Shown one piece after another: positions 18,521-27,532 of a stretch of DNA of 43,263 nucleotides (positions are counted from its first letter, which is position 1; the number at the start of each line of letters is the position of its first letter). The notes under the pieces are model-generated. The model was given only the letters and a program-made list of their open reading frames with translations, searched no databases and had not been told where the DNA came from. The position numbers and the translations under genes were made by a program. Origin of the DNA: Candidatus Limihabitans stercoravium (lineage in GTDB: Bacteria > Bacillota > Clostridia > Christensenellales > CAG-314); NCBI GenBank assembly GCA_018715495.1, contig DVLO01000015.1:1-43263 (forward strand), in the 5' to 3' direction.

Positions 18521-19719
18521 GAGTTTGCGCATTTATTTTAGCTTTGCTGATGTGCGTTGCTGCAGTTGTTCCTTTTACGGCGGTTGCGTCGGAACAAGTC
18601 ATTACTAACAAGGACTTTGGCAACTACCAGACAATGGATGTGTACAAATTTGTGGAAGAATTTTCCACACGTTTCCCCTCACGTATTGCAGGAACAGAAA
18701 CGGAAAGACAAGCAGCTCAGTACATCAAACAACAGTTTGAGACAATACTTCCGACGGAACAAAGTTCAGTTGAGTTGCAGTCAATAAACGGTGAGTCATA
18801 TAACGTCGTAGCTACTCTGACTTCGCCTGTATCCCAAGGATATCGAATAATCATTGGTGCTCACTACGACAGTGTGTTAGGTTCGGAAGGAGCGCAGGAC
18901 AATGCGTCCGGTGTTGCGGCGCTTTTAGAAATTGCCAAAAGGCTTGTTACCTTTGACAGACACTTTGATGTAGACATTGTTTTTGTTGCGTTTGGTTCGG
19001 AAGAATTGGGGCTTGTCGGTTCGCAGTACTTTGCAGACAGCATGTCTTCAATTGACGTTGAACGCACTCTGATGATGATCAATATGGACAGTATTGCCGG
19101 AGGCGACAATCTGTATCTTCATTGCGAAACGGTAAGCAATGACATGGAGAAATTCTTTATTGCCAATTCGCCCGATTACTCTGAACTTTACGTCAAGCCG
19201 TATAGCAACGGTGTAGTGGCAATGCCAAGTATTCTGGGTGGTTACTACGAAACATTGCTGAATGCCGATCAGGCTGTTTTCCGTGCAAAAGGTATTCCTA
19301 CAGCATTGTTTATTTCGGGAAACTACAGCACAATGGCATGGGATTACATTGAAAGTACGGATAAGTCGTTCTGTGTGATGAACAGTACTTCCGACACATT
19401 TGCAAATCTTTCACGCAGACAGGCAGAATTCGTAAAAAAGATTGAAACTGTAACAGATACAATCGTCAATACAATTGTTGCGGAAGGTTTTATCACTATG
19501 GCTAAAAATGCCCGCAATGGACTGGTTAATCTTGACATTGTGTATTCTACACGTTTGCCTTTGCTTGTAAAATTGGTTGCGCTGATTGTACTTGCAGTAT
19601 TTGCATGGCGATACTATAAAAAATTGCAGAAAAATTCTTACATCAACAAATCATCCGCTCAGGGTACGGGAAACAAGGTATTTGTCACTCCCGATGCCGA
19701 CGACGTATTTGATTTGTAA
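18517..19719 (+). CDS. Exported, membrane-anchored M28-type metallopeptidase
   Basis: A 400-residue protein with signal peptide (residues 1-25), an M28 peptidase domain (about 36-320) and a C-terminal membrane helix (349-366) with a cytoplasmic basic tail. M28 enzymes are two-zinc aminopeptidases. Visible ligands are His116 and Asp118 in GAHYDSV, Asp128 in QDNASG, Glu162/Glu163 in GSEELG and Asp191 in NMDSIA. The last His, usually in an HTxxDT-like motif, is replaced: the aligned stretch is MNSTSDTFANL with Asn289. Activity may therefore be altered. The start ATG overlaps the preceding stop; a longer in-frame start 192 bases upstream lies inside that gene and lacks the signal peptide. Confidence 0.88.
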   Translation: MRVCAFILALLMCVAAVVPFTAVASEQVITNKDFGNYQTMDVYKFVEEFSTRFPSRIAGTETERQAAQYIKQQFETILPTEQSSVELQSINGESYNVVATLTSPVSQGYRIIIGAHYDSVLGSEGAQDNASGVAALLEIAKRLVTFDRHFDVDIVFVAFGSEELGLVGSQYFADSMSSIDVERTLMMINMDSIAGGDNLYLHCETVSNDMEKFFIANSPDYSELYVKPYSNGVVAMPSILGGYYETLLNADQAVFRAKGIPTALFISGNYSTMAWDYIESTDKSFCVMNSTSDTFANLSRRQAEFVKKIETVTDTIVNTIVAEGFITMAKNARNGLVNLDIVYSTRLPLLVKLVALIVLAVFAWRYYKKLQKNSYINKSSAQGTGNKVFVTPDADDVFDL

Positions 19720-19731
19720 CAACGGAGTAAC

Positions 19732-20262
19732 ATGAAAAACAAATTGAAAAAGTGGCAATTAGCCACGATATACAGTGCAGTAATTGTACTGGCAGTTGTA
19801 CTTGATCAGCTGAGCAAGGTATTGCTTGAACCGGTACTTGCCGATAAGGATATTTCTATAATAGGCAACTGGTTCATGCTGTCGTGGACACTCAATGATG
19901 GCGCTGCTTTCGGTATGCTTGGTGGACAGAACATCTTTTTCTTTATTATCACCGTTGCTGCTTGCCCGTTGTTTGTCTATCTGCTTATTCGTTCCTTTTC
20001 TGAAGGAGTGTGGGGACAGGTTGGGTATTCCTTCATCATTGGCGGTCTCATAGGCAATGCCATAGACAGATTGTTTCTGGCACAAGAAGGTTTTTTCAGC
20101 GGATATGTGCGTGATTTCTTTTACGTGAAAGGATTTGCCGTATTCAATGTTGCGGACAGTTTTCTTGTAGTAGGCACAATTTGTGCTGTACTTGCGTTGT
20201 TGTTTTTTGATAAAAATGCAGTCTTCCCCGTTTTAAAAAGGGAGAGTTCCGATGACAAGTAA
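19732..20262 (+). CDS. lspA: Lipoprotein signal peptidase II
   Basis: A 176-residue, four-helix membrane aspartic protease that removes the signal peptide of lipidated prolipoproteins. All family blocks are visible: VVLDQLSKVLL in helix 1, LNDGAAFGML, GGLIGNAIDRLFL, GYVRDFF, and FAVFNVADSFLVVG. The Asp residues of the VRDF and NVAD blocks are the expected catalytic pair. A substrate is present in this window, the LRR lipoprotein at 4165. Its end overlaps the following pseudouridine synthase gene by 11 bases, the classical lspA-rluD linkage. Confidence 0.96.
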   Translation: MKNKLKKWQLATIYSAVIVLAVVLDQLSKVLLEPVLADKDISIIGNWFMLSWTLNDGAAFGMLGGQNIFFFIITVAACPLFVYLLIRSFSEGVWGQVGYSFIIGGLIGNAIDRLFLAQEGFFSGYVRDFFYVKGFAVFNVADSFLVVGTICAVLALLFFDKNAVFPVLKRESSDDK

Positions 20263-21172
20263 ATTTGAAGTGGATTCCGTTTACAATGAAATGCGGCTTG
20301 ACACCTACCTTTCTTTGGTGGCAGAGGTTTCCCGTTCGCATGCCGGTAAGTTGCTAAAGGATGGCTGTGTGACTGTCAACGGTAAAGAAAGGGACAAGGC
20401 GTATCTTGTAAAGCAAGGGGACGTGGTGGAAGTTGAACTTCCCGAACAGGTTGAATGTGATATTCCTGCCGAAGATATACCCATCAACATTGTGTACCAG
20501 GATTCCGATGTGGCAGTAATTAATAAACAACAAGGATTGACTGTACATCCTGCAAACAATGTTTATACTGGTACGCTTGTCAATGCATTGCTGTACCATG
20601 TCAAGGATCTGAGTGGAATCAACGGAGTATTGCGACCCGGTATTGTACACAGACTGGATAAGGACACAAGCGGACTCATGATGGTTGCGAAAAATGATTT
20701 TGCACACAACAGTCTTGCAGCACAGATTCAAACAAAGGAATGTCGTCGTATTTATACTGCTCTTGTTGAAGGTGTAATAAAGGAAGACAGTGGCATTGTC
20801 GACAAGGCAATTGCACGCAGTACAGCTGACCGTAAAAAGATGGCTGTGTGCAATGATGGTAGAAATGCGGTGACCTTGTACACTGTGATGAAACGCTACA
20901 GACAAAACACATTGTTGCGTCTTGAACTAAAGACGGGCAGAACACACCAGATCAGGGTGCATTGCAAGTATCTGGGGCATCCTGTGGTGGGAGATGCTAC
21001 CTACGGATACAAAAACCAGCGTTTCAAACTGGACGGGCAGTTGCTTCACGCATCTGAAATAATGTTTACCCATCCCAGGACGGGCGAACAAATGCATTTT
21101 ACAGCTGATTTGCCCGATTATTTCAAACGGGTACTGGAGATATTGGACAAGGAACAGGGGGTAAAATTATGA
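20252..21172 (+). CDS. rluD: RluA/RluD family 23S rRNA pseudouridine synthase
   Basis: A 306-residue enzyme: an N-terminal S4 RNA-binding domain (residues about 14-65, MRLDTYLSLVAEVSRSHAGKLL and GCVTVNGK) followed by the RluA catalytic domain. The catalytic Asp136 is in GIVHRLDKDTSGLM, and the later LELKTGRTHQIRVH motif is complete. Family members convert specific uridines of large-subunit rRNA to pseudouridine; the exact site cannot be read from sequence. It overlaps lspA and its stop overlaps the next start. Confidence 0.92.
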   Translation: MTSKFEVDSVYNEMRLDTYLSLVAEVSRSHAGKLLKDGCVTVNGKERDKAYLVKQGDVVEVELPEQVECDIPAEDIPINIVYQDSDVAVINKQQGLTVHPANNVYTGTLVNALLYHVKDLSGINGVLRPGIVHRLDKDTSGLMMVAKNDFAHNSLAAQIQTKECRRIYTALVEGVIKEDSGIVDKAIARSTADRKKMAVCNDGRNAVTLYTVMKRYRQNTLLRLELKTGRTHQIRVHCKYLGHPVVGDATYGYKNQRFKLDGQLLHASEIMFTHPRTGEQMHFTADLPDYFKRVLEILDKEQGVKL

Positions 21173-22002
21173 AAAACGTTGTTTCTTTGACTGATCTTAA
21201 ACGTGAAGAAATATCTTTGATTCTTGAAACTGCCGTGCAGATGCGCAGACTTGTAATGGCAGCATTCAAGAAAGGACCGCAACTTGTCGGAAAGACGGTC
21301 GCTAACCTGTTCAGGCAGGAAGATAAGCACAGCATGGGATTTCAGTTGGCGTCAGGTTACATGTCTGCAAACAGTTACATGTATTACGGCGTCAAGGATT
21401 TGTTTGAGAGTTGCTGTGCGCTTGACAACATGGGCGTAAATACAATCGTCGTGCAGTGCGACAATGACAACATGGTGGCTAAAATTGCCGAAAGCGTCAA
21501 GTGTTCTTTAGTAAACGGAGGTTCGGCGCAAAGTGATCCTGTGGGGGTTCTTGCCGACCTGTTGGCATTGCAGTCCAAGATGGACAGTTTGCGCAATCTC
21601 ACGGTACTTGCTGTTGGAAACAGACAGACAAATAAAATTACAGAATTGTCACATTGTCTTTCAATGTACGGATCGGGATTGGTGTGGTATTTGCCAAACA
21701 GTGACTTTTCAACACAGCGTAAGGGCGTTGTAGTGGGCGACATCAACAGTGCATTTGCAGGTGCGGATGCGGTAATTGATTTGGGCTTGAATGACTACTC
21801 CGACCCTCAGCAGTATTACGGAACTGTGGGGGGGATTTCCTCTAAACTGATGGATATGGCACGTGTCAACGCACCTTTGTTGGGAGCAAGAAACGTTGTG
21901 GATTCCATCGGCGTCAAGACGTATGCTAACAGTATTGTTAACACACGTGACAGTTGCTACGTAGCGGTAGCAATGGCGTTGTTGTATATTTTAAACAGAT
22001 AA
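21169..22002 (+). CDS. Aspartate/ornithine carbamoyltransferase-family protein without catalytic motifs
   Basis: A 277-residue protein with the two-domain carbamoyltransferase layout: GKTVANLF (residues 41-48), GVNTIVVQ (89-96), NGGS..DPVGVLADLLALQ (116-135), LTVLAVG (144-150) and the closing helix. The residues that define the enzymes are gone. The carbamoyl-phosphate loop SxRTR is replaced by QEDKHS near 50-55, HPTQ by DPVG at 123-126, and the later Arg residues that bind aspartate are not visible. I infer a pseudoenzyme or an enzyme with a new substrate. In Bacillus the pyr operon follows lspA-rluD, so this may be a relic of that locus. No pyrR, pyrP or pyrC is nearby. It overlaps the preceding stop by four bases. 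Confidence 0.7.
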   Translation: MKNVVSLTDLKREEISLILETAVQMRRLVMAAFKKGPQLVGKTVANLFRQEDKHSMGFQLASGYMSANSYMYYGVKDLFESCCALDNMGVNTIVVQCDNDNMVAKIAESVKCSLVNGGSAQSDPVGVLADLLALQSKMDSLRNLTVLAVGNRQTNKITELSHCLSMYGSGLVWYLPNSDFSTQRKGVVVGDINSAFAGADAVIDLGLNDYSDPQQYYGTVGGISSKLMDMARVNAPLLGARNVVDSIGVKTYANSIVNTRDSCYVAVAMALLYILNR

Positions 22003-22018
22003 ACCAAGGAGAAGAAAA

Positions 22019-22303
22019 ATGAAAACATCTGAAAAGGTTGTCGTAGCGGCATTGATTGTGGCATTGCTGCTTGCTGTCATCGGACTGATATTGTCAAGTC
22101 AGGTTACTACATTTGTTGCAATGGGTTTGCTTGTTGCAATTGCAGTAGGATACACTGTGTTGCAGGTAATTGAATATTTCAAGGTAATGAATGATGAAAA
22201 GGAAGGTAAGAAACAACTCACCTTACTGATAATTACAGTTGTTGTTGCCCTTGTAATTATCTGCCTTGCAATACTTACATTTACAGGCAAGTTGTTTGGT
22301 TAA
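22019..22303 (+). CDS. Small membrane protein of unknown function
   Basis: A 94-residue protein with three hydrophobic segments (about 8-26, 29-48 and 69-91) and a charged loop (NDEKEGKKQ) before the last. No family recognised. AAGGAGAAG lies just before ATG 22019, 16 bases after the carbamoyltransferase-like gene, and a terminator follows, so it is the last gene of the comEC operon. Confidence 0.7.
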   Translation: MKTSEKVVVAALIVALLLAVIGLILSSQVTTFVAMGLLVAIAVGYTVLQVIEYFKVMNDEKEGKKQLTLLIITVVVALVIICLAILTFTGKLFG

Positions 22304-22322
22304 AATTAAATTACGGAATTGA

Positions 22323-22359
22323 AAAATCCCGACAGACTTAAAAATTCTGTCGGGATTTT
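22323..22359. terminator. Terminator of the comEC operon
   Basis: A 14-base-pair perfect stem (22323-22336 with 22346-22359) around a nine-base loop, with A and T runs on the arms. It can also serve the convergent rqcH gene. Confidence 0.9.
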
Positions 22360-22418
22360 AATTGTTTATTAATTTGTTTTTAGTGTAAATTATTGTGTAA
22401 CGTTATGTGATTTTGTAA

Positions 22419-24122
22419 TCATTTTACAAGTAATTCGATGTGCTGATTGGGGGTGACAATCACAGTGTAGTAAGAGGTGTAATGTGCCGCACCCAATGCG
22501 CCCTTGGGCGGTTTCTTGACGTTCTCACGTCTTGTGTAGTCAACGGGAATTTTTGTTCCTTCACGTGCCTGTGAGTAGTAGGCTGTAATTTCCGCACTTT
22601 TTACAATCACGTCGTCGGGAATTTCCTTGTTGTCAGTAACCACAACAACGTGTGACGAATGTATCTGTTGAGTGTGCAGCCACAGATCAGTTGGCTTTGC
22701 AAGTTTGTAAGTTACAAGTTGATTTTGTTGATTGTTTTTGCCCACGTACACAGTAAATCCGTCAATACAGTAGGTCAGTGGTTTTGAGGGAGGAAGCACC
22801 TCTTTCTTGTTTTTCTTCTGTTTGATGATACCTATGTCTTCCAATTCCTTGACAATTTCCAAAAGATCGGTTGTTTCATTGCAGTACTTGAGTGATTGTC
22901 GGATTGTATTGAGATAATCCAACAACTTTGTGTTTTCTTCCACAAGTCGTGTGTTGTGTTCAACTGTACTCTTCATCTTGCGGTATTTCTTGTAGTACAG
23001 CTGGGCATTTTGTGTTCCGTCCAGTGATGGGTCAAGGCTGATTGTCAATGTGGGGCATTGTTCGTCGTAGTAATCCACAACGTCAACGTTTGTGGCATTG
23101 CGCTTTATCTGATAGAGATTGGCAAGTAACAAGTCGCCGTATTTCTTATATTCCTGACTCTTTTCCCCTTCAAGAATGCTTTGTCGCTGTATTGCAAGTT
23201 TCTTTTCGGTACGGGAAATTGCGTTCTTGACAATGGTGGAAACGGACTTGGCCTTGTCGGCAAATCTTTGCGCCTTGTCCAAGAGATAGAAGTAGTCGTC
23301 GTGTGCGGAGTTCAGTGTGGGGTATTGTACTGTTTGCCCTTTCTTGCTGAGATAAGGGAATGGCAGTACTTCCACGGGAACGCCCTTGTCGTTGTACACA
23401 ATGACAGGCTGTGGATTGTCAAGTTTTTTCAAGTAATTGTCTATTGATGACACAATACGCTGGGCGTTTATTTCACTGTGGTTGTTTTCGTCAATGCCGT
23501 AGGTCATTTCGGCAACCGTCAGCGTTGATACGCCAAGCAGGTGTTCGGACAAATACTTTCGCAGTGGAAGATTTGTCGATGTCACCATGTGTTCCACACG
23601 CACGTCATTCGGTTGCAGTTTGTCACGTGGAGGGAAGAATGTGTATTTTGCTCCTGCCATCACAATGCGTGTGCTGTCCAGATCCTGCGGAAGATGTTTT
23701 ATACAATCCAGTACAATGTAATTTTCGTCTGCAAGAATAATGTTTGACGTCTTGCCTGTAAGTTCGAAAATCAGGTGCATTGTACGCTGGTATCCCAGTT
23801 CGTTTTTGTTGTTCAACGTGAAGTCAACAACACGTTCAAAGGGCACTTGACCGATGCCAGTAATTGTTGCATTTGTGATATGTTTACGCAACAACATACA
23901 AAAGTTGGGCGCAACGGCAGGGTTTTCGGTGTTTTTGTCCGTCAGGTGTATTCTGTTTACTCCCGCATTGGCGGAAATCAGCAGTTTGTAAGACTTTCCG
24001 TTGAACACCGAAAGTACTATTTCGTCCTTTTCGGGCTGGTAAATTTTGTTTATTTTGCCGCCTATAAGACATTGTTGAAATTCCTTTGTCAGTACCGACA
24101 AGGTGAGAGCGTCAAAAGCCAT
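22419..24122 (-). CDS. rqcH: RqcH (NFACT family) ribosome quality control protein
   Basis: A 567-residue protein. RqcH binds stalled 50S-peptidyl-tRNA complexes and adds C-terminal alanine tails that mark nascent chains for degradation. Domain order is NFACT-N (AFDALTLSVLTKEF onward, with VNRIHLT and CMLLRKHI), helix-hairpin-helix and coiled-coil middle (residues about 280-430), then NFACT-R (YTVYVGKNNQQNQLVTYKLAKPTDLWLH). The Asp-Arg pair described as essential for tRNA binding reads Glu-Arg (E96-R97, in VPFERVVDF). ATG 24122 has AAGGAG nine bases upstream; ATG 24128 is the alternative but only three bases from it. It is divergent from tig, and clpP/clpX next door could degrade tagged chains. 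Confidence 0.9.
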   Translation of the reverse strand: MAFDALTLSVLTKEFQQCLIGGKINKIYQPEKDEIVLSVFNGKSYKLLISANAGVNRIHLTDKNTENPAVAPNFCMLLRKHITNATITGIGQVPFERVVDFTLNNKNELGYQRTMHLIFELTGKTSNIILADENYIVLDCIKHLPQDLDSTRIVMAGAKYTFFPPRDKLQPNDVRVEHMVTSTNLPLRKYLSEHLLGVSTLTVAEMTYGIDENNHSEINAQRIVSSIDNYLKKLDNPQPVIVYNDKGVPVEVLPFPYLSKKGQTVQYPTLNSAHDDYFYLLDKAQRFADKAKSVSTIVKNAISRTEKKLAIQRQSILEGEKSQEYKKYGDLLLANLYQIKRNATNVDVVDYYDEQCPTLTISLDPSLDGTQNAQLYYKKYRKMKSTVEHNTRLVEENTKLLDYLNTIRQSLKYCNETTDLLEIVKELEDIGIIKQKKNKKEVLPPSKPLTYCIDGFTVYVGKNNQQNQLVTYKLAKPTDLWLHTQQIHSSHVVVVTDNKEIPDDVIVKSAEITAYYSQAREGTKIPVDYTRRENVKKPPKGALGAAHYTSYYTVIVTPNQHIELLVK

Positions 24123-24145
24123 CTTCATTTACTCCTTATGCCAAT

Positions 24146-24174
24146 ATATTACTATATTTAACATATTTGTTCAA
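24146..24174 (-). promoter_or_regulatory. Promoter of rqcH
   Basis: On the minus strand TTGAAC (24174-24169), a 17-base spacer and TAATAT (24151-24146), close to the start codon, giving a short leader. Confidence 0.7.
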
Positions 24175-24193
24175 GCGTAGGAGCGTCAAATCA

Positions 24194-24222
24194 TTGATTA
24201 TTTTGCAATAATGTGCTAAAAT
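24194..24222 (+). promoter_or_regulatory. Promoter of tig-clpP-clpX
   Basis: TTGATT (24194-24199), a 17-base spacer and TAAAAT (24217-24222), preceded by TGTGC. I see no CtsR or CIRCE heat-shock operator around it. Confidence 0.65.
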
Positions 24223-24259
24223 ACCTAATTGAACGGAAAAACCATTTTTGGAGGACACT

Positions 24260-25552
24260 ATGAAATACGTTACCGAAAAGAACAATTCCCAGCTGACAAT
24301 TACATTCAAGGTAAGTGCAACAGAATGGGAACAGGCAATGCAGAAGGCTTATGAGCAGAACAAGGGCAAGTACAACGTACCCGGTTTCCGCAAGGGACAC
24401 ACACCCCGCAGAGTACTTGAAAACATGTACGGCAAGGGCCTTTTCTTCGAAGACGCACTTTATATCTGCGCACAAGAATATTACAGCGAATTTTTGGATA
24501 AAAATAGAGATGTACAACCTGTTGCACGTCCTGTAATTGATGAAAACTCCATCAAGGCAACAGAAAAGACAACAACATTTGCTGTCAAGGTTGTAGTAAG
24601 ACCTGACGTTGAATTGGGTCAATACACAGGACTTACAATCAAGAAGAGCAAGCCTGCAACCGTCAAGACAGCGGAAATCGATGCCGAACTTGAACGTGTA
24701 AGAGAACGTAATGCACGCTTTGTTGAAATTACAGACAGAGCAGTTGCAGATGGCGATGAAGTAAATCTTGATTACAGCGGTTCTGTTGACGGCGTTAAAT
24801 TTGAAGGTGGCACAGCTGAAAAGCAAACACTTGTAATTGGTAGCCACACATTCATCGAAGGTTTCGAAGAACAGTTGATTGGAATGAACATCGGCGAAAC
24901 AAAGGACATCAACGTTACATTCCCTGCTGAATACCACGCTGAAGAACTGAAGGGCAAGGCTGCTGTATTTACAGTTACAATCAACGCAATCCGTGTAAAG
25001 GAATTGCCCGAACTTGATGACGAATTTGCTAAGGATGTAAGTGAATTCTCCACATTGAAAGCTTACAAGGACGACATCAAGAAGAACATGAAGGCAGAAA
25101 GAGAAAAGGAAGCAAACATCAAGGATGAAAACACCCTGATGGAAACAATTGTAAATTCTGCTAAGATTGACATCCCCAAGGAAATGATTGAAGAACAGAT
25201 TGACGATTTCGTTGAAGACTTCAAGTACCAATTGATGTACCAAGGCCTGAACATCGACAACTACTTCAAGTATACCAACAGCACAATGGAAACATTGCGT
25301 TCCAACTACACCGAACGTGCTGAAAAGGCTGTTCGCACAAGACTTGTTCTTGAAGCAATTGCCAAGAAAGAAGACCTCAAGGCAGATCCTGCTGTGGTAG
25401 AAGCCAAGATTAAGGAATATGCTGTAAATGCAGGTGCTGACGTTGAAAAGTTTACTGCTCAACTTACACCTGAACAAAGAGGATACTTCGAAAATCAGGC
25501 AATTACTGAAACATTGATAGAATTTTTGAAGAAATCCAACACAATTGCCTGA
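24260..25552 (+). CDS. tig: Trigger factor
   Basis: A 430-residue ribosome-associated chaperone and peptidyl-prolyl isomerase. The ribosome-binding signature is GFRKGHTPRRVLE near residues 42-54 (GFRKG motif). The FKBP-type isomerase domain spans about 150-240 (DGDEVNLDYSGSVDGVKFEGG, IGSHTFIEGFEEQLIGM), and the long helical C-terminal arms follow. Length is normal. ATG 24260 has GGAGG just upstream; an in-frame TTG four codons earlier lies inside that site. It leads the tig-clpP-clpX operon. Confidence 0.96.
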   Translation: MKYVTEKNNSQLTITFKVSATEWEQAMQKAYEQNKGKYNVPGFRKGHTPRRVLENMYGKGLFFEDALYICAQEYYSEFLDKNRDVQPVARPVIDENSIKATEKTTTFAVKVVVRPDVELGQYTGLTIKKSKPATVKTAEIDAELERVRERNARFVEITDRAVADGDEVNLDYSGSVDGVKFEGGTAEKQTLVIGSHTFIEGFEEQLIGMNIGETKDINVTFPAEYHAEELKGKAAVFTVTINAIRVKELPELDDEFAKDVSEFSTLKAYKDDIKKNMKAEREKEANIKDENTLMETIVNSAKIDIPKEMIEEQIDDFVEDFKYQLMYQGLNIDNYFKYTNSTMETLRSNYTERAEKAVRTRLVLEAIAKKEDLKADPAVVEAKIKEYAVNAGADVEKFTAQLTPEQRGYFENQAITETLIEFLKKSNTIA

Positions 25553-25574
25553 TCGGGCAACAAGGAGCTAATGT

Positions 25575-26159
25575 ATGAAACTGATACCCATGGTAGTAGA
25601 TCGCACAGACAACGGCGAACGCAGTTACGACATCTATTCACGTCTGCTTGAAGACAGAGTAGTGTTTTTGTCGGGAGAAATCGATGACGAAACGGCAAAT
25701 ACTGTAGTTGCGCAGTTGATTTACCTTGAATCCAAGGATCCTGACAAGGACATTTCGCTGTACATCAACAGTCCGGGCGGAAGTGTTACTGCAGGTCTTG
25801 CAATCTACGATACAATGCGCTACATCAGATGTGATGTGTCCACAATCTGTGTGGGAATGGCAGCAAGCATGGGTGCAGTACTTCTTGCAAGCGGTGCTAA
25901 AGGCAAGCGCTACGCTCTTCCCAACAGCGAAATCATGATTCACCAGGTACTGGGCGGTGCAAGTGGTCAGGCAACAGATGTGGAAATTCACACAAAGCAT
26001 CTTTTGAAAACCAAACAAAAACTGATTGGCATCTTGTCGGAACTTACAGGCAAATCCGCCGAACAGGTAAAGATTGACACCGAAAGGGACAACTTCCTGT
26101 CCGCCGAAGAAGCCAAACAGTACGGAATTGTAGACGAAGTGTACTACACCAGAAACTGA
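25575..26159 (+). CDS. clpP: ATP-dependent Clp protease proteolytic subunit
   Basis: A 194-residue serine protease forming tetradecameric barrels. The catalytic triad is Ser98 ([14 protein letters not shown]), His123 (IMIHQVLGG) and Asp172 ([12 protein letters not shown]). [19 protein letters not shown] is intact and an N-terminal propeptide is short or absent. AAGGAG lies seven bases before ATG 25575. The partner clpX follows after 15 bases, so the two are produced together. Confidence 0.97.
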   Translation: MKLIPMVVDRTDNGERSYDIYSRLLEDRVVFLSGEIDDETANTVVAQLIYLESKDPDKDISLYINSPGGSVTAGLAIYDTMRYIRCDVSTICVGMAASMGAVLLASGAKGKRYALPNSEIMIHQVLGGASGQATDVEIHTKHLLKTKQKLIGILSELTGKSAEQVKIDTERDNFLSAEEAKQYGIVDEVYYTRN

Positions 26160-26174
26160 TTAAAGGAAGGAAGA

Positions 26175-27398
26175 ATGGAACAACATTGCGCTTTTTGCGG
26201 TAAAGCGGAATCGGAAGTAAAGAGGCTCATTGCTTCGGGTGAAGGCGTGTGCATCTGTGACGAATGTGTCGCAGTGTGCAATGACATCTTGGATAACAGC
26301 GAAGAAGTTGCAGCCGAAACACCTTCGACATTCCACTTGCCCACACCAAGAGAAATTAAAGAACAACTTGACCAGTACGTGGTAGGTCAGGATTACGCCA
26401 AAAAGACCCTGTCCGTTGCCGTTTACAACCACTACAAGCGTGTGAAGGCACACCTTGAGGGAGTTGCAGACGACGGCGTTGAACTGGAAAAAAGCAACAT
26501 CCTTATGCTTGGACCTACCGGTAGCGGTAAGACATTGCTTGCTAAAACTCTTGCCCGCATACTGGATGTTCCCTTTGCCATTGCCGATGCAACGACATTG
26601 ACAGAGGCAGGATACGTCGGTGAAGACGTGGAAAACATCCTGTTGAAACTTATACAAAATGCTGATTACAACATTGAAAGGGCGGAAAGAGGAATAATCT
26701 ATATTGACGAAATTGACAAGATAGTCAAGAAGTCGGAAAACGTTTCAATAACAAGAGACGTTTCGGGCGAAGGCGTGCAACAGGCTTTGCTGAAAATCAT
26801 TGAAAGCACTGTTGCAAACGTTCCACCTCAAGGTGGAAGAAAGCATCCACAGGCACAAGCCATTGCTATTGATACGACAAACATTTTGTTTATCTGTGGC
26901 GGTGCGTTTGTAGGACTTGACAAAGTGGTGCAAAAGCGCCTTGCAACAGGCGGACTGGGATTCGGTAAGGCTGTCAAGACGGAAGAAATAGATTCCGTTG
27001 AACTTGTAAAGAGTTGCCAACCGCAAGACTTCATCAAGTACGGTCTAATTCCCGAATTTGTCGGACGTTTGCCCATCACAATAGGTCTTGCACCTTTGGA
27101 TGAAACGGCATTGGTAAAGATACTGACCGAACCGAAGAACTCACTTGTCAAGCAGTACCAGAAGTTGATGAAGATGGACAACATCGATCTTGTTTTCAAT
27201 GAAGACGCACTTCATGCAGTTGCACGCAAGACGTTGAAACTGAAAACAGGCGCAAGAGGATTGCGTTCGGTGTTGGAAAAAATACTGTTAAACTTCATGT
27301 ATGATGCTCCCGAAGATAAACAGATTGAAAAAATCGTTGTAAATGCCGATTGTATCGATGGCGACGCTCAACCTACAATTGTCAAACGTGCAAGCTGA
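26175..27398 (+). CDS. clpX: ATP-dependent Clp protease ATP-binding subunit ClpX
   Basis: A 407-residue AAA+ unfoldase. The N-terminal C4 zinc-binding domain uses Cys5, Cys8, Cys28 and Cys31. The Walker A motif is GPTGSGKT (113-120), followed by [10 protein letters not shown], Walker [11 protein letters not shown], and [12 protein letters not shown] in the sensor region. The pore and ClpP-binding loops lie between them. It delivers unfolded substrates to ClpP encoded just upstream. GGAAGGAAG precedes the ATG. A terminator follows immediately. Confidence 0.97.
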   Translation: MEQHCAFCGKAESEVKRLIASGEGVCICDECVAVCNDILDNSEEVAAETPSTFHLPTPREIKEQLDQYVVGQDYAKKTLSVAVYNHYKRVKAHLEGVADDGVELEKSNILMLGPTGSGKTLLAKTLARILDVPFAIADATTLTEAGYVGEDVENILLKLIQNADYNIERAERGIIYIDEIDKIVKKSENVSITRDVSGEGVQQALLKIIESTVANVPPQGGRKHPQAQAIAIDTTNILFICGGAFVGLDKVVQKRLATGGLGFGKAVKTEEIDSVELVKSCQPQDFIKYGLIPEFVGRLPITIGLAPLDETALVKILTEPKNSLVKQYQKLMKMDNIDLVFNEDALHAVARKTLKLKTGARGLRSVLEKILLNFMYDAPEDKQIEKIVVNADCIDGDAQPTIVKRAS

Positions 27399-27402
27399 TT
27401 AC

Positions 27403-27431
27403 AAGCCGATGTCTTAGCGCATCGGCTTTTT
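27403..27431 (+). terminator. Terminator of tig-clpP-clpX
   Basis: A nine-base-pair stem (27403-27411 with 27420-27428) ending in a T run, five bases after the clpX stop. Confidence 0.85.
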
Positions 27432-27446
27432 ACATGCAATAAACAG

Positions 27447-27475
27447 TTGCAATAAATCAGATATTATTTTATAAT
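27447..27475 (+). promoter_or_regulatory. Promoter of lon-engB
   Basis: TTGCAA (27447-27452), a 17-base spacer and TATAAT (27470-27475). Predicted transcription start is near 27482, so the dyad at 27511-27526 would lie in the leader. Confidence 0.7.
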
Positions 27476-27510
27476 AATTGATACTATAATTCACAAATAC
27501 ACATACTAGG

Positions 27511-27526
27511 TATCGTCAAGACGATA
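27511..27526. promoter_or_regulatory. Perfect dyad just upstream of lon
   Basis: TATCGTC and GACGATA arms (27511-27517 and 27520-27526) separated by AA. It occupies the place where a ribosome binding site for ATG 27533 would be expected. It does not match the CtsR, CIRCE or LexA consensus. Confidence 0.45.
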
Positions 27527-27532
27527 TTTGGT

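Noticed and set aside
24191..25477. A long open frame (428 codons) on the minus strand opposite tig
   Set aside because: The translation is Cys/Phe-rich without domains and mirrors the codon pattern of tig; it is a shadow frame.
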